Positions 49,704-59,803 of a stretch of DNA of 64,000 bases are shown here, in pieces; the stretch's first letter is position 1; the number at the start of each line of letters is the position of its first letter. Below the pieces are notes generated by a model. That model was not told the DNA's origin and made no database searches. It was given only the letters and a program-made list of their open reading frames with translations. This stretch comes from Marinilabiliales bacterium. GTDB taxonomy: Bacteria; Bacteroidota; Bacteroidia; Bacteroidales; F082. A program made the translations under genes and the position numbers. Where the stretch lies: NCBI GenBank assembly GCA_002869365.1, contig PKTA01000178.1:18724-82723 (forward strand), written 5' to 3'.

Positions 49704-52199
49704 TTAATTATTTAGTGTTTTATTTATTTCATTATCAAACGATTTAATGTAATTTTCAATTCCCTCTATATCAAAATGCTTTATTAAATAAGATAATTCT
49801 TTCGAAAAATTATTAAGTTGATCATTATTAAATTCGACAGCTAATTTTACTAATTTTTGATTAAAGGATTTAAAATGATCAAACATATTCGTTTCTTTGG
49901 CGACCCTAAACTCATTCTTTTGAAGTTCGAAAAGTTTGTTTACTAAGTCTTTATCAAAAGCGCGAAAGTCCAGTTTAATTTGAAATTCAGATTTTGAATT
50001 ATTATAATTAGACAAAGTGTCATTGATGATTGTTTTATGAGAATTTGGTTCAATTTTGTCGGATTTCAGAATTTCAATATCCTCAAATTCCAATGTAAAA
50101 ATGCTTCCTTTTCCCTCCTTGCTTTCGAAAGAGATATTACCATTAAGTACATCAATTAATTTTTTTACAATTGCTAAACCTAGTCCTGTACCTTCTATAT
50201 TGTTGGCTGATTCAATCTGGTAAAATGGTCTGAAGATATTTTCATATTCATTTTTGGGAATCCCCATGCCGTTATCCTTCACTTTAATTATTAAATCAGC
50301 CGACTCATTTTTTTTGTTTTTCACGTCAACAGTAACTTCGATTAACCCATTTGTTGTAAATTTTATGGCATTACTCATTAAGTTAAGCATTATTTGTCGT
50401 AGTCGTAAATCATTGAAATTTATAGTATTAGGTACTCTGTCGTTAATATTGAGTTTTAATTGATTATTTTTCTCTTTGGCTCTGTTTTCAAATATTAAAT
50501 TAAGTTCACTAAACAAGTTTTTAATGTCGAGAGGTTTGTATTTAACAAGAACTTTTCCTGCTTCGATTTTCGATAAATCTAAAACATCGCTGATAAGAAC
50601 CAGTAAAACTTTTGAAGAAACTTTAATGTTGTTTAAATAATTTTTTTGAATTTCGCTATCGAGTGTTTTTTCCAGTAATTCTGTATAACCAATTACCCCA
50701 TTTAATGGAGTTCTTATTTCGTGGCTCATATTAGCCAGGAATTCACTTTTAATATTATTGCTCTTCTCTGCTTCTTTTTTTGCGAGATATAGATCGTCGG
50801 CTAATTTTTTAAGATTGTATCTGGCTCTTTCTATCTCTTCATTTTTCTTTTTTAGAATTCTATTTGTTTTATTTTTAGAAGATAAATATAAAGCCAGAAA
50901 TGAAATTCCACCCATTGCCATTATAAAAGCTGCAAAAATTAGCCATGAATATATTCTTTGTCGCTTTAATTCCAGTTGATCAATTTTCGATTGTTGTTCC
51001 AATAATGAAATTAAGTTTTCCTGCCGTTCACTTTCGAAACTAATTTTCAAACTCGCAATTTCTTTTTGAAGCGATGAATTCATAATAGAATCACGGTACA
51101 TTTCAAATGTATCAGAATGCATCAGGGCCATTTTATAATTTTTGTCTTCATAATACAGTTTTTGTAGGGCTTTGTGAGCATCTTTAATGGTCTCCTTAGC
51201 CCCAATCCTTCTTGCAATTACTAAACTTTTTTGAATAAAATTATTAGCTAAATCATGATTTTCAAGTTTATAATTTATTAAACCTAAATGTAAATAATCC
51301 TGAGCCTGGAAAATTTTATCACCATGACTAAGATTAAGACTCAAAGCAAGTTGATAGTACTTTAAAGCTTGTTTGTATTTACCTTCTGCCTCATAAACAG
51401 CACCTAAATCCGAATAACAAATTCCTTGTCCTCTTAGTGAATTAATTTCTTTGTTTAAATCGAGAGAAAGATTATAGTATTCCTTTGCTTTTTTAAAATC
51501 TTTTTTCTGGAAATAAATATGCCCTAAATTATTAAGGTTTATTGCTTTACCAAGGTTGTCGCCTCGTTCTTCTTCTATAGAATAACTTTGCTTGAAATAT
51601 TTAAGTGCTTCATCGGTATTTCCAAGAATAAGTTGGATATTTCCAAGACTATTTATTGCTACAGACTGACTCTTTTTGTTTTTTGTTAATTCGGCTAAAG
51701 TAAGCGCTTTTTGATGATGATCTATTGCCTTTGAATACGCATTAATTCTACGATATACCACGCCCAGGTTATTGTTGAAAATTGCCCCCTGTTCTTTGTT
51801 GCCTGTTTGTTCTGATATTTCAAGGGCAAACTGGTGTAACATAATTGCTGTTGAGTATTCAGAATTATTTCTTTTTACAACACCTAAACTATCAACTATT
51901 TCAGCTAAATAATCAAGCATGCCTGTCTTGATTGCCAGGTCACGTGCTCTATTAAGGTATTTTTGGTTTCTGGTTGTGGATTTTATATCGCTTGAATCAG
52001 TAGTGATAATATTAATATAATCCAGTATCAATATACTGTCTTTTGATTTGATATTATTTTCAGAACTTATTGTGCTGTCAGAGGAAGGGTAATTAACAAA
52101 AGTTTTCTGGCTCAATACTTCTGATAACGAGAATATGTTTCCCCAAAAAATCAGTACTACTATAAGTCTTATTATAAACATATAAATGGATAATATCAA
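49704..52199 (-). CDS. TPR-TM histidine kinase
   Basis: TPR array; [64 protein letters not shown]. Confidence 0.92.
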   Translation of the reverse strand: MILSIYMFIIRLIVVLIFWGNIFSLSEVLSQKTFVNYPSSDSTISSENNIKSKDSILILDYINIITTDSSDIKSTTRNQKYLNRARDLAIKTGMLDYLAEIVDSLGVVKRNNSEYSTAIMLHQFALEISEQTGNKEQGAIFNNNLGVVYRRINAYSKAIDHHQKALTLAELTKNKKSQSVAINSLGNIQLILGNTDEALKYFKQSYSIEEERGDNLGKAINLNNLGHIYFQKKDFKKAKEYYNLSLDLNKEINSLRGQGICYSDLGAVYEAEGKYKQALKYYQLALSLNLSHGDKIFQAQDYLHLGLINYKLENHDLANNFIQKSLVIARRIGAKETIKDAHKALQKLYYEDKNYKMALMHSDTFEMYRDSIMNSSLQKEIASLKISFESERQENLISLLEQQSKIDQLELKRQRIYSWLIFAAFIMAMGGISFLALYLSSKNKTNRILKKKNEEIERARYNLKKLADDLYLAKKEAEKSNNIKSEFLANMSHEIRTPLNGVIGYTELLEKTLDSEIQKNYLNNIKVSSKVLLVLISDVLDLSKIEAGKVLVKYKPLDIKNLFSELNLIFENRAKEKNNQLKLNINDRVPNTINFNDLRLRQIMLNLMSNAIKFTTNGLIEVTVDVKNKKNESADLIIKVKDNGMGIPKNEYENIFRPFYQIESANNIEGTGLGLAIVKKLIDVLNGNISFESKEGKGSIFTLEFEDIEILKSDKIEPNSHKTIINDTLSNYNNSKSEFQIKLDFRAFDKDLVNKLFELQKNEFRVAKETNMFDHFKSFNQKLVKLAVEFNNDQLNNFSKELSYLIKHFDIEGIENYIKSFDNEINKTLNN

Positions 52200-52265
52200 G
52201 CCCGCTATTTCGGGATAAACAAATGCTAATTTAAGAAAAATAAAATACTGGAGTAAATTATTTTT

Positions 52266-53549
52266 TTATAACAAATTAGCAATTAGCACAGGCTCCTCTC
52301 CACTATTATCAATGTCAATAATTATTGCTTTATAAAAAGTATTTTTAGTAAAATCTTGACCTTTGATTTTTACAGGAATGTAGTTTTCACCATGTCCGAA
52401 AGCAAAACCGTTCTCAACTTTTTCTACCAATACTGTTTGTTGCTTACCAATAAAATTTTTCCGGTATTCAAAACGGTGATGTTCTGATGTTTTTCTTATA
52501 ATTTCACTTCTTGCAGTTTTTACCCTGTCGGGAATATGATCAGGAAACTTTTCTGCCCTTGTTCCTTTTCTCAAAGAATATTTAAAAGTATGTATATGTC
52601 CAAATTTTACTTTCTTTATGAAGTCTAACGTTTCCAGAAATTCTTCCTCGGTTTCACCAGGGAAACCTACAATAATATCAGTGGTAACGTTAAATTCCGG
52701 GTACTTATTCCTTACTCTTTCTATTAGAGAAGCAAAATCCTCAGCAGTATACATCCTTCTCATACGTTTTAGTATGTTTTCAGAACCACTTTGGAGACAA
52801 ATATGCATATGAGGTGTTAATTTAGGATTTTCAAACAATCGGAAAAAACTTTCGGAATATCCGTCGGGTTCTATTGATGAAATTCTTATCCTGAAATCGC
52901 CCGGAATATTTAGTATTCTTTCGACTAAGGCTTCAAAGTCTATTCCTTCATATTCATATCTTCCAAGATTAACACCAGTTAGCACAACTTCTTTAAAGCC
53001 ATACTCAACAACCTTTTTTATGTTGTTAATTACCTCATTTACAGGTCTGCTTGTTGCCCTTCCCCTTACTTTTGGAATAATACAATAAGTGCAAAACTGA
53101 TTACAGCCATCCTGGATTTTTATGAAACTTCGAGTGTGAAATGTGTCTTTAGCCGCTTCATAACCGAATAAATCTTTTTCGTATTTCTCAGGAGCAAGAA
53201 TTTCACCTTTGGTATGGGCGTCAACTATTGAAAATACCGATGTTTTATGATCATTATCAATCACATAATCAATATCTTCCTTCTCGCTTAACTTTTCTTT
53301 ATAATTGGTAGCCATGCAGCCTGTTACAACCGTGATGGCATCTTTGTTCTTTTTGTTAGAGCGGCTGATTTCCTGACGGGATTTGTGGTCGCTCTGATTG
53401 GTAACAGTACAGGTATTAATGATATAAACATCAGCCTCGTCGTTAAAATCAACTATATCGTAGCCATTGGAAGAGAATTGAGATACAATCGAATCGGTTT
53501 CAAAAATATTAAGGCGACAGCCAAGTGTTTTAAATGCAACTTTTTTCAT
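52266..53549 (-). CDS. mtaB: tRNA (N6-L-threonylcarbamoyladenosine(37)-C2)-methylthiotransferase MtaB
   Basis: KTLGCRLNIFETD, NTCTVTNQSDHKSRQ, IQDGCNQFCTYCIIPKVRGRATSRP, TRAEKFPDHIP. Confidence 0.93.
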   Translation of the reverse strand: MKKVAFKTLGCRLNIFETDSIVSQFSSNGYDIVDFNDEADVYIINTCTVTNQSDHKSRQEISRSNKKNKDAITVVTGCMATNYKEKLSEKEDIDYVIDNDHKTSVFSIVDAHTKGEILAPEKYEKDLFGYEAAKDTFHTRSFIKIQDGCNQFCTYCIIPKVRGRATSRPVNEVINNIKKVVEYGFKEVVLTGVNLGRYEYEGIDFEALVERILNIPGDFRIRISSIEPDGYSESFFRLFENPKLTPHMHICLQSGSENILKRMRRMYTAEDFASLIERVRNKYPEFNVTTDIIVGFPGETEEEFLETLDFIKKVKFGHIHTFKYSLRKGTRAEKFPDHIPDRVKTARSEIIRKTSEHHRFEYRKNFIGKQQTVLVEKVENGFAFGHGENYIPVKIKGQDFTKNTFYKAIIIDIDNSGEEPVLIANLL

Positions 53550-53560
53550 GTGCTTTATTA

Positions 53561-54982
53561 TTAGTTAAGCAAAATTCCTTCCGTGGAAAAAGGTACTGCC
53601 GATTCAACTTTTACATTAACATATTGTCCTATCAAACTATCATTATCCGATTTAAAACGAATAATTATTTTACCTTCAGTAAGAGCCGATAAATATTCCT
53701 GATTTCTATCGCGCCCTCTCACCAAAACTTTATATGTTTTTCCTATCATCTTTTTGTTGTATTCAAAAGAAGTTTTAACCAACTCCTCAGTTAAATCATG
53801 GAATCTTTGTTTTTTTACTTCTTTACTAACAGTATCTTCCCATTTGGAACTTACAGCACCGGGTCGTGGTGAATATTGAGCAATATAAGCCATATTATAT
53901 TTAAACTCAGGCATAATTTTTTTAGTCTTCTCAAACTGTTCATCGGTTTCGCCTGTGAAGCCAACAATGATATCAGTAAATATTGTTGCAGTTGGTAATA
54001 TCCTTCTGATACTGTGTATAATTTGTCGGTATTTTTCCATCGAATGCTTACGGTTCATATTCTCTAAAACCTGATCGTCTCCTGACTGAACGGGAATATG
54101 AATTTGTTTAGCAAGACACTCATATTTGGCTATTACCTCGAGTACATCATCATTCATATCTCTTGGATGAGGAGATGTAAAATACACCCAAAAATCTTTC
54201 CCGCTCTTTTCACCATATTTTCCTACTTCCTCAAGTAACTGAGAAAAATTAATTTCCTCTCCTTTCTTGTCGATCCCATATGAATTAACGTTTTGTCCGA
54301 GTAGTGTAATTGATTTGTAATTACTGTCGACAAGTCGTTTTAACTCTTTCATTATTTCCGAAGAAGGGCGCGATACTTCCCTTCCTCTGGTATATGGAAC
54401 AGCGCAATATGTGCAAAATTTATCACAGCCGTTTTGTATGGGAATAAACGCTTCAAAACCTGAACTGTATTTGGGGGTAATACTCCAGAAGTCCTCAATG
54501 TTTTCATTTTTAATGACTTTTGAAGGCTTGGTATCCTTAATTTTAACATCATTCAATTTGAATTCTGCAGGGTTTACTGATTTGTTATTCTTTTCCAGGT
54601 CATTAAATCCTGCGTCCAACGACTGCATGCTGGCAGGGCTTACAATACCATATTGACTTATCATTTGGGGAAGTTCAGGCAAATCGCTCATTTTGAAAAC
54701 TAAATCGAAGGTTTTTAAAAAGTTTTCCTTGTCAGCGGGTAAAACACAACCCGAAACAAATGTCAATAGGTTTTTCTTCCTTTTCCATTTGTTCCATTTG
54801 CTTATTCTGGAATATACTTTATTAATACCTTTCTGCCTTACCGAACAAGCAATTATTCCCAGTAAACTGGCCTCTTCCTCTACTTCAGTCTCTTCAAAGC
54901 CCATTTTATCAAGGATCTTTTGAACTCGTTCTCCATCAGAAATATTCATCTGGCAACCCAACTGAATTATATGATACTTCAT
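53561..54982 (-). CDS. MiaB-like radical SAM tRNA methylthiotransferase (divergent)
   Basis: QLGCQMNISDGERV, IACSVRQKGINKVYSRI, NGCDKFCTYCAVPYTRGREVSRP, GQNVNSYG, HIPVQSGDDQVLENMNRKHS. Confidence 0.88.
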   Translation of the reverse strand: MKYHIIQLGCQMNISDGERVQKILDKMGFEETEVEEEASLLGIIACSVRQKGINKVYSRISKWNKWKRKKNLLTFVSGCVLPADKENFLKTFDLVFKMSDLPELPQMISQYGIVSPASMQSLDAGFNDLEKNNKSVNPAEFKLNDVKIKDTKPSKVIKNENIEDFWSITPKYSSGFEAFIPIQNGCDKFCTYCAVPYTRGREVSRPSSEIMKELKRLVDSNYKSITLLGQNVNSYGIDKKGEEINFSQLLEEVGKYGEKSGKDFWVYFTSPHPRDMNDDVLEVIAKYECLAKQIHIPVQSGDDQVLENMNRKHSMEKYRQIIHSIRRILPTATIFTDIIVGFTGETDEQFEKTKKIMPEFKYNMAYIAQYSPRPGAVSSKWEDTVSKEVKKQRFHDLTEELVKTSFEYNKKMIGKTYKVLVRGRDRNQEYLSALTEGKIIIRFKSDNDSLIGQYVNVKVESAVPFSTEGILLN

Positions 54983-55051
54983 ATTTGTTTTAATTTATAT
55001 TATGTAATAGCCTGATTAAAAGAAACTTGACCATTAACATTTACGGGTGGG

Positions 55052-55086
55052 CAAAAGTACATATTTTTATTTATAATCATTACAAA
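55052..55086 (-). promoter_or_regulatory. Bacteroidetes-type promoter for the methylthiotransferase genes (TTTG-N23-TACTTTTG on minus strand)
   Basis: Reverse complement reads TTTG TAATGATTATAAATAAAAATATG TACTTTTG. Confidence 0.5.
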
Positions 55087-55147
55087 TAATCTGTTCAAAT
55101 TGTTAAAAAAAATGTTATTTTTAAAATTATTTTTCAATGAGATAATT

Positions 55148-55645
55148 ATGGCAGAAAAAGGTAATGAAACAGAAAATTTATCGAGGATAAAGGAAATATT
55201 ATTCGGCGAAGATTTAAGTAGTATTGAAGAGAGGTTTGATAATTTTAAAAATGAAAACATAGCAGCTTTTCAGGAAATTAAGAGTGATTTCGAAAAGAAG
55301 ATGGTGGAGTTTGAAAAATTATTAAGCCAAAAGCAAAAACAAACCGAAACTACTGTAAAAGAAACACAAGAAATACAGGAAACATTTAAAGATACCGTTG
55401 AAAAAAACATTAGCAATGTAAATCTTGAAATCGTTAAAGAGAAGACAAAAATTCAAGAAACAATTCAAAAAATTGAGGATAAGAATACCGAAAAATTAGA
55501 AAATCTGATTAGCGATATTAATAAATCAATTGCAGAGTTAAGAGACCTTCTAAATAGTAAGTTTGAAGAAATAAATGATAAAAAAATTGACTCTAAAGAT
55601 TTAGCCGATTTGTTCCAGTCGATAGCTGACAAACTCAAATCTTAA
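55148..55645 (+). CDS. Coiled-coil protein, first gene of GTPase/OmpA operon
   Basis: From ATG 55148: MAEKGNETENLSRIKEILFGEDLSSIEERFDNF followed by long charged heptad-like helices. Confidence 0.75.
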   Translation: MAEKGNETENLSRIKEILFGEDLSSIEERFDNFKNENIAAFQEIKSDFEKKMVEFEKLLSQKQKQTETTVKETQEIQETFKDTVEKNISNVNLEIVKEKTKIQETIQKIEDKNTEKLENLISDINKSIAELRDLLNSKFEEINDKKIDSKDLADLFQSIADKLKS

Positions 55646-55659
55646 CCAAAAAATTAGTA

Positions 55660-57396
55660 ATGATTTCAAAAGGAGATAATAAGGGTATATTTTCAGGTTT
55701 GTCGGACATAAAAATGAATGAACTGCGTAAGATGATCATTGGGCTCGATAATGAGGATATGAAGCGTCTTGCATTGTTTGTTAATGATCCGGAAGCATTT
55801 TCGGCAGAAATAAGTGAACTTTTGCCAAACAGCATTAATCTGATGCTTGAAAGTGGGAAAATTTCTTATTCAGACCTTGTACCGGTATTTGAAAGTATTC
55901 TTCAGGATAGCATAAAAAAAGATCCACATTCGTTGGCAAATATACTTTTTCCAATAATGATGCCTGCCATAAGGAAAGCTGTAGCAGAGGATTTAAAGAA
56001 AATGGTCGACTCTTTGAATACAACTCTCGAACATGGCTTTTCCCCAAAGAGAATTGGTTGGAGATTGCAAGCATTGTCTAGTGGCAGAACCTATGCTGAG
56101 ATAGTTTTGTCGCATGCATATATTTTTAGGGTTAGACAGGTATTTTTAATACATAAAAAGAGTGGGCTTCTTTTAAATGATGTAGTTGAAACCAGTCAAT
56201 CAGTAACCAAAGATGCCGATATGGTATCATCAATGTTAAGTGCCATAAAAGATTTCGTTCAAGATTCATTTGATGTTGAGGGTTCAAGCGAGTTAAATAC
56301 AATTAATGTAGGACAGTTTAATATATGGATAGAGCAAGGCCCTGAAGCAATTATTGCAACCATTGTTGACGGTGATGCTTCTGCAGAGTTGCGTGAACAA
56401 ATGAAAGATGCAATTGAGAAAATTCATCTTAAATATTCACTAGAACTTAGAAAATTTGATGGTGATACTGACATATTTACAAAAACAGAGCCTTATCTCG
56501 AAAAATGTTTATTAAGTGAACAAAAGGAAACAAAAAAGCGAAAACCTGTTACCATAATAGTATTATTTATCCTTGCACTTCTCGGATTAGGTTATTTATC
56601 ATATTTAAGTGTTAATAAGCATTTAAGAATGAGTGATATGGAAGACGCTTTAAATTCTGAGGCAGGCATCTTAATTACTGAGGATGAAAGTAGTGATGGC
56701 AAAACCGTTTTTATGGGATTACAAGATCCATTTTCTGTTAACCCATATATAATTGCCGAACAATTTGGTTTTGACACATCAGATGTTCATTTTAAACTTA
56801 AAAGTTATATTTCTCTTGACATATCTTTGGTACTAAAACGTGCTTATGCCGTGTTAAACCCTCCTCAAAAAGTAAAATTACGAATGGAAGGACAAACACT
56901 TTTTGTAAGTGGCGAGGCTGACGTAGAATGGGTTAATATGGCAAAGTTGCGATACTATTCAATTCAAGGAGTAAACAATCTTAATGTTCAGGAACTCAAA
57001 ATATTAACCAATAAAACGTTTATCGAAAAAAGAATGCTTTCCATAGAAGATTACTATTTTGAGTTTAAGTATTTGAAAGTTGAATTAACAGATGAACAAA
57101 AAATAAAATTCGCCAATTTGATTGATGAGGTAAATGAGGTTTTAGACTTTAATTTCTCACAGGATTCGGTACCCGTAATTGTTGTGATAGCACATACCAG
57201 TTATGAAGGAAATGCAGAGGCAAATAAAAAAGTAGCCTTTGAAAGAGCTCAGGAGTTTATTAACCTGATGATTAATGCTGATATACCTATGGAAGTTTTA
57301 GTCCCTAAAACTGATTATGTTGAAGATATTAATTATAAGTATCCGGTAAGATCTGTCTCATTTAAAGTTATTTATTCAAAACCTGAAGACTTATGA
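55660..57396 (+). CDS. Membrane protein: cytoplasmic longin/roadblock-like region, one TM, periplasmic BON-like and OmpA-like regions
   Basis: VRQVFLIHKKSGLLLNDVVE...DADMVSSMLSAIKDFVQDSF; TM PVTIIVLFILALLGLGYLSYL; KVKLRMEGQTLFVSGEADVEWV (BON-like); VIVVIAHTSYEGNAEANKKVAFERAQEFINLMINADIP (OmpA-like). Confidence 0.72.
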   Translation: MISKGDNKGIFSGLSDIKMNELRKMIIGLDNEDMKRLALFVNDPEAFSAEISELLPNSINLMLESGKISYSDLVPVFESILQDSIKKDPHSLANILFPIMMPAIRKAVAEDLKKMVDSLNTTLEHGFSPKRIGWRLQALSSGRTYAEIVLSHAYIFRVRQVFLIHKKSGLLLNDVVETSQSVTKDADMVSSMLSAIKDFVQDSFDVEGSSELNTINVGQFNIWIEQGPEAIIATIVDGDASAELREQMKDAIEKIHLKYSLELRKFDGDTDIFTKTEPYLEKCLLSEQKETKKRKPVTIIVLFILALLGLGYLSYLSVNKHLRMSDMEDALNSEAGILITEDESSDGKTVFMGLQDPFSVNPYIIAEQFGFDTSDVHFKLKSYISLDISLVLKRAYAVLNPPQKVKLRMEGQTLFVSGEADVEWVNMAKLRYYSIQGVNNLNVQELKILTNKTFIEKRMLSIEDYYFEFKYLKVELTDEQKIKFANLIDEVNEVLDFNFSQDSVPVIVVIAHTSYEGNAEANKKVAFERAQEFINLMINADIPMEVLVPKTDYVEDINYKYPVRSVSFKVIYSKPEDL

Positions 57397-57887
57397 TTAA
57401 AAAGAAAGTAGTAATGTTGGGTTCATTTGCTGTGGGAAAAACAAGTCTTGTACAGCAGTTTGTAAATAGTATTTTCTCCGATAAATATCAAACTACAATT
57501 GGAGTTAAAATTGATCAGAAAACTGTAAATATTGATGGGCAGGAAATAAATCTGCTCTTGTGGGATATTCATGGAAATGATGATTATCAAAAAGTAAAAC
57601 CTGCATATTTAATGGGTGCATCGGGTTGCTTTATTGTAATTGATGGTACCCGGAAAGCTAGCCTTGATGTGGCAAACGAACTCATCGAAACAGTGATTAA
57701 TACTATTCCTAAGGCTATAATAGTTATTTTGATAAATAAACTCGACCTCAAGGACGATTGGGATATTAATGCAGATGATATTAATGAATTGAAATCCAGA
57801 GGTTTTCAGTTGATAGAAACGAGTGCAAAAACAAATTACTCAGTTGATGAAGCATTCGATACCATTACCAAATTAATGATTAGATAA
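57393..57887 (+). CDS. Ras/Rab-like small GTPase
   Basis: G1 GSFAVGKTS, G2 TTIG, G3 WDIHGND, G4 INKLD, G5 ETSAK; ATGA overlap with preceding stop. Confidence 0.92.
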   Translation: MIKKKVVMLGSFAVGKTSLVQQFVNSIFSDKYQTTIGVKIDQKTVNIDGQEINLLLWDIHGNDDYQKVKPAYLMGASGCFIVIDGTRKASLDVANELIETVINTIPKAIIVILINKLDLKDDWDINADDINELKSRGFQLIETSAKTNYSVDEAFDTITKLMIR

Positions 57888-57889
57888 TT

Positions 57890-59401
57890 ATGCTGAAAAA
57901 TCTACCCAAAGAAATTGTAAAATATTTGGTAGAAGAACTACCTCCCTTTACAGGTTTATTATTGGTAAAAACTGATGAAAATGGAATCGTAAGAGGTTAT
58001 TATGGACAGTATTTAGATTATTTTACTGAAGAACCAAAAGTTGGTAATAGTATTCATGATTATAGCCCTGCACTTTTTTCAATGATTCCTCCTCTGGTTT
58101 CTCCCATGGTTTTGAACAATATCAAATCCACAACTCAAAATTATGCTGATATTCATATTATTGAAAGTTCAGTTAATGACTACTGGGTGATTTTCATGGA
58201 TCAAACAAATGAAGTTGAAAAAATTAGGGACATACTACAGCAAATAAATTCCAAAAAGTTAAAACTTGAATCAGGAAAGATAAAACCTGAAAAGAGTTTG
58301 TTCAATGTGTTCGAACATCTTCAACTTAAAGTTCTGGGTGAGAAAATTGGCATGATTGAGAGCCCTATACCTTTATGGTTTAAAAGTTTAAACCCTACGC
58401 ATAAAGAGGGTGATAGTATAGTTTATACTGAAACTTTTCCATACCTGGAAGTGTTTGAATATGAGGCTATAGAGTTCTGGGGGTGGCAAAATAACGGCAA
58501 GCTTAAATCAGGCATCTGGACTGAGACTACTTCCGACGGAAGAGAGATAACACTTAATGCCTATGCTATTTATTATAATGATGAAAAGTACCTGCTTGTG
58601 CAAGAGGTGGACGAGGGTTTAGATGGAACTCAAATGGCATTACAAATGGCAAGAGATCAGAAACTTGCCTATGAAAAACTTGAGAAGGCCGAAAGGAAAT
58701 TGAAAACCCTTTTAGAATATAAGGATAAGTTTGTTTCAATAGTTTCCCATGATTTGAGATCACCCGTGGCAGCCGTTTTAGGAATTGCGGAACTTTTATT
58801 AAATGATAAGGAGGAAATAGAAAAACTTTCCGACTTTAATAAAGATATGCTAGTGAGTATAAAGGAGGAAATGCTCCGTCTGCTCGATTATAACGATAAA
58901 CTTTATCATTGGTCGAACCTGGAATTGGGAAACTTTGAAATTGTTAGAGGTAAATCGAGTTTGCTAAAACTTATTGAAGCAGCTAGCCGTACTGCTGATC
59001 AAAAAATGAAAGCTAAAAACATTAGCTTTTCAACAAATTTGAAGGATAAAATACTTACTGTAAATGTGGATACTACACTGTTTCTGCAAGTAGTTAATAA
59101 CCTCATGGCAAATGCAATAAAATTTACTCCGGAAAACGGCAATATTTCCATTGATGTAAAGCAGGAAAAAAACAAATTAGAAATTGCTGTTGTTGATTCA
59201 GGTGTAGGAATGACTGAAGAAATAAGTAAAAATATTTTTAAAGGCTTCGCCAGAAGTAGTACGATGGGTACCGGTGGAGAAAAAGGGACCGGACTGGGAC
59301 TAGGTATTGTAAAAAAGATTATTGATGCTCATGGTTTTGAAATTCGTGTGGAATCGGAACCGGGTAAAGGATCTTCTTTTATAATTGTAATAGATGATTA
59401 A
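57890..59401 (+). CDS. Soluble PAS-containing sensor histidine kinase
   Basis: H-box FVSIVSHDLRSPVAAVLG; N-box NNLMANAIKFTPENG; DSGVGMTEE; GEKGTGLGLGIVKKIIDAHG; no TM segment. Confidence 0.9.
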   Translation: MLKNLPKEIVKYLVEELPPFTGLLLVKTDENGIVRGYYGQYLDYFTEEPKVGNSIHDYSPALFSMIPPLVSPMVLNNIKSTTQNYADIHIIESSVNDYWVIFMDQTNEVEKIRDILQQINSKKLKLESGKIKPEKSLFNVFEHLQLKVLGEKIGMIESPIPLWFKSLNPTHKEGDSIVYTETFPYLEVFEYEAIEFWGWQNNGKLKSGIWTETTSDGREITLNAYAIYYNDEKYLLVQEVDEGLDGTQMALQMARDQKLAYEKLEKAERKLKTLLEYKDKFVSIVSHDLRSPVAAVLGIAELLLNDKEEIEKLSDFNKDMLVSIKEEMLRLLDYNDKLYHWSNLELGNFEIVRGKSSLLKLIEAASRTADQKMKAKNISFSTNLKDKILTVNVDTTLFLQVVNNLMANAIKFTPENGNISIDVKQEKNKLEIAVVDSGVGMTEEISKNIFKGFARSSTMGTGGEKGTGLGLGIVKKIIDAHGFEIRVESEPGKGSSFIIVIDD

Positions 59402-59469
59402 TAAAATGGTAATTTTTCCATTCTAAAACAATAAAGAACCAATCTTAGTTTTACTAATTTCTTATTGAT

Positions 59470-59489
59470 AAACCGCTCTGGTTTTTTTT
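59470..59489 (+). terminator. Weak terminator-like hairpin after the kinase
   Basis: AAACC-gctct-GGTTTTTTTT. Confidence 0.4.
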
Positions 59490-59803
59490 CGAATTCATTT
59501 TATATTATTACCCTAATTTATGTATTGAAAGGTTTAAACCATTTGGACCAATTATTTAGAAAATTTATGCTTTTTAAAGTTTTTTTTTCACAATCAATTT
59601 ATTAATTTTGCAAGCCTTAAAAAGAGGGATTATTGTTAATAATTTAACTAATTTTGAGGCTAATACAGATATTAATTTGGTTTTAAAATTTAACACTCAA
59701 TTATTACGGTTAGCCAAATTCTAATTAAGAAATAAATTTTGTTTTCTTAAGGATTTCCGGAATAAAAATAAATACGATTAAATAATACAGAAAAAATTAA
59801 GAT

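Noticed and set aside
45480-52199. Chemotaxis-like or phage-defence signalling cluster
   Set aside because: Domains are ordinary HisKA/HATPase/REC/TPR/PAS; no CheA/CheW/MCP or nuclease effector domains seen.
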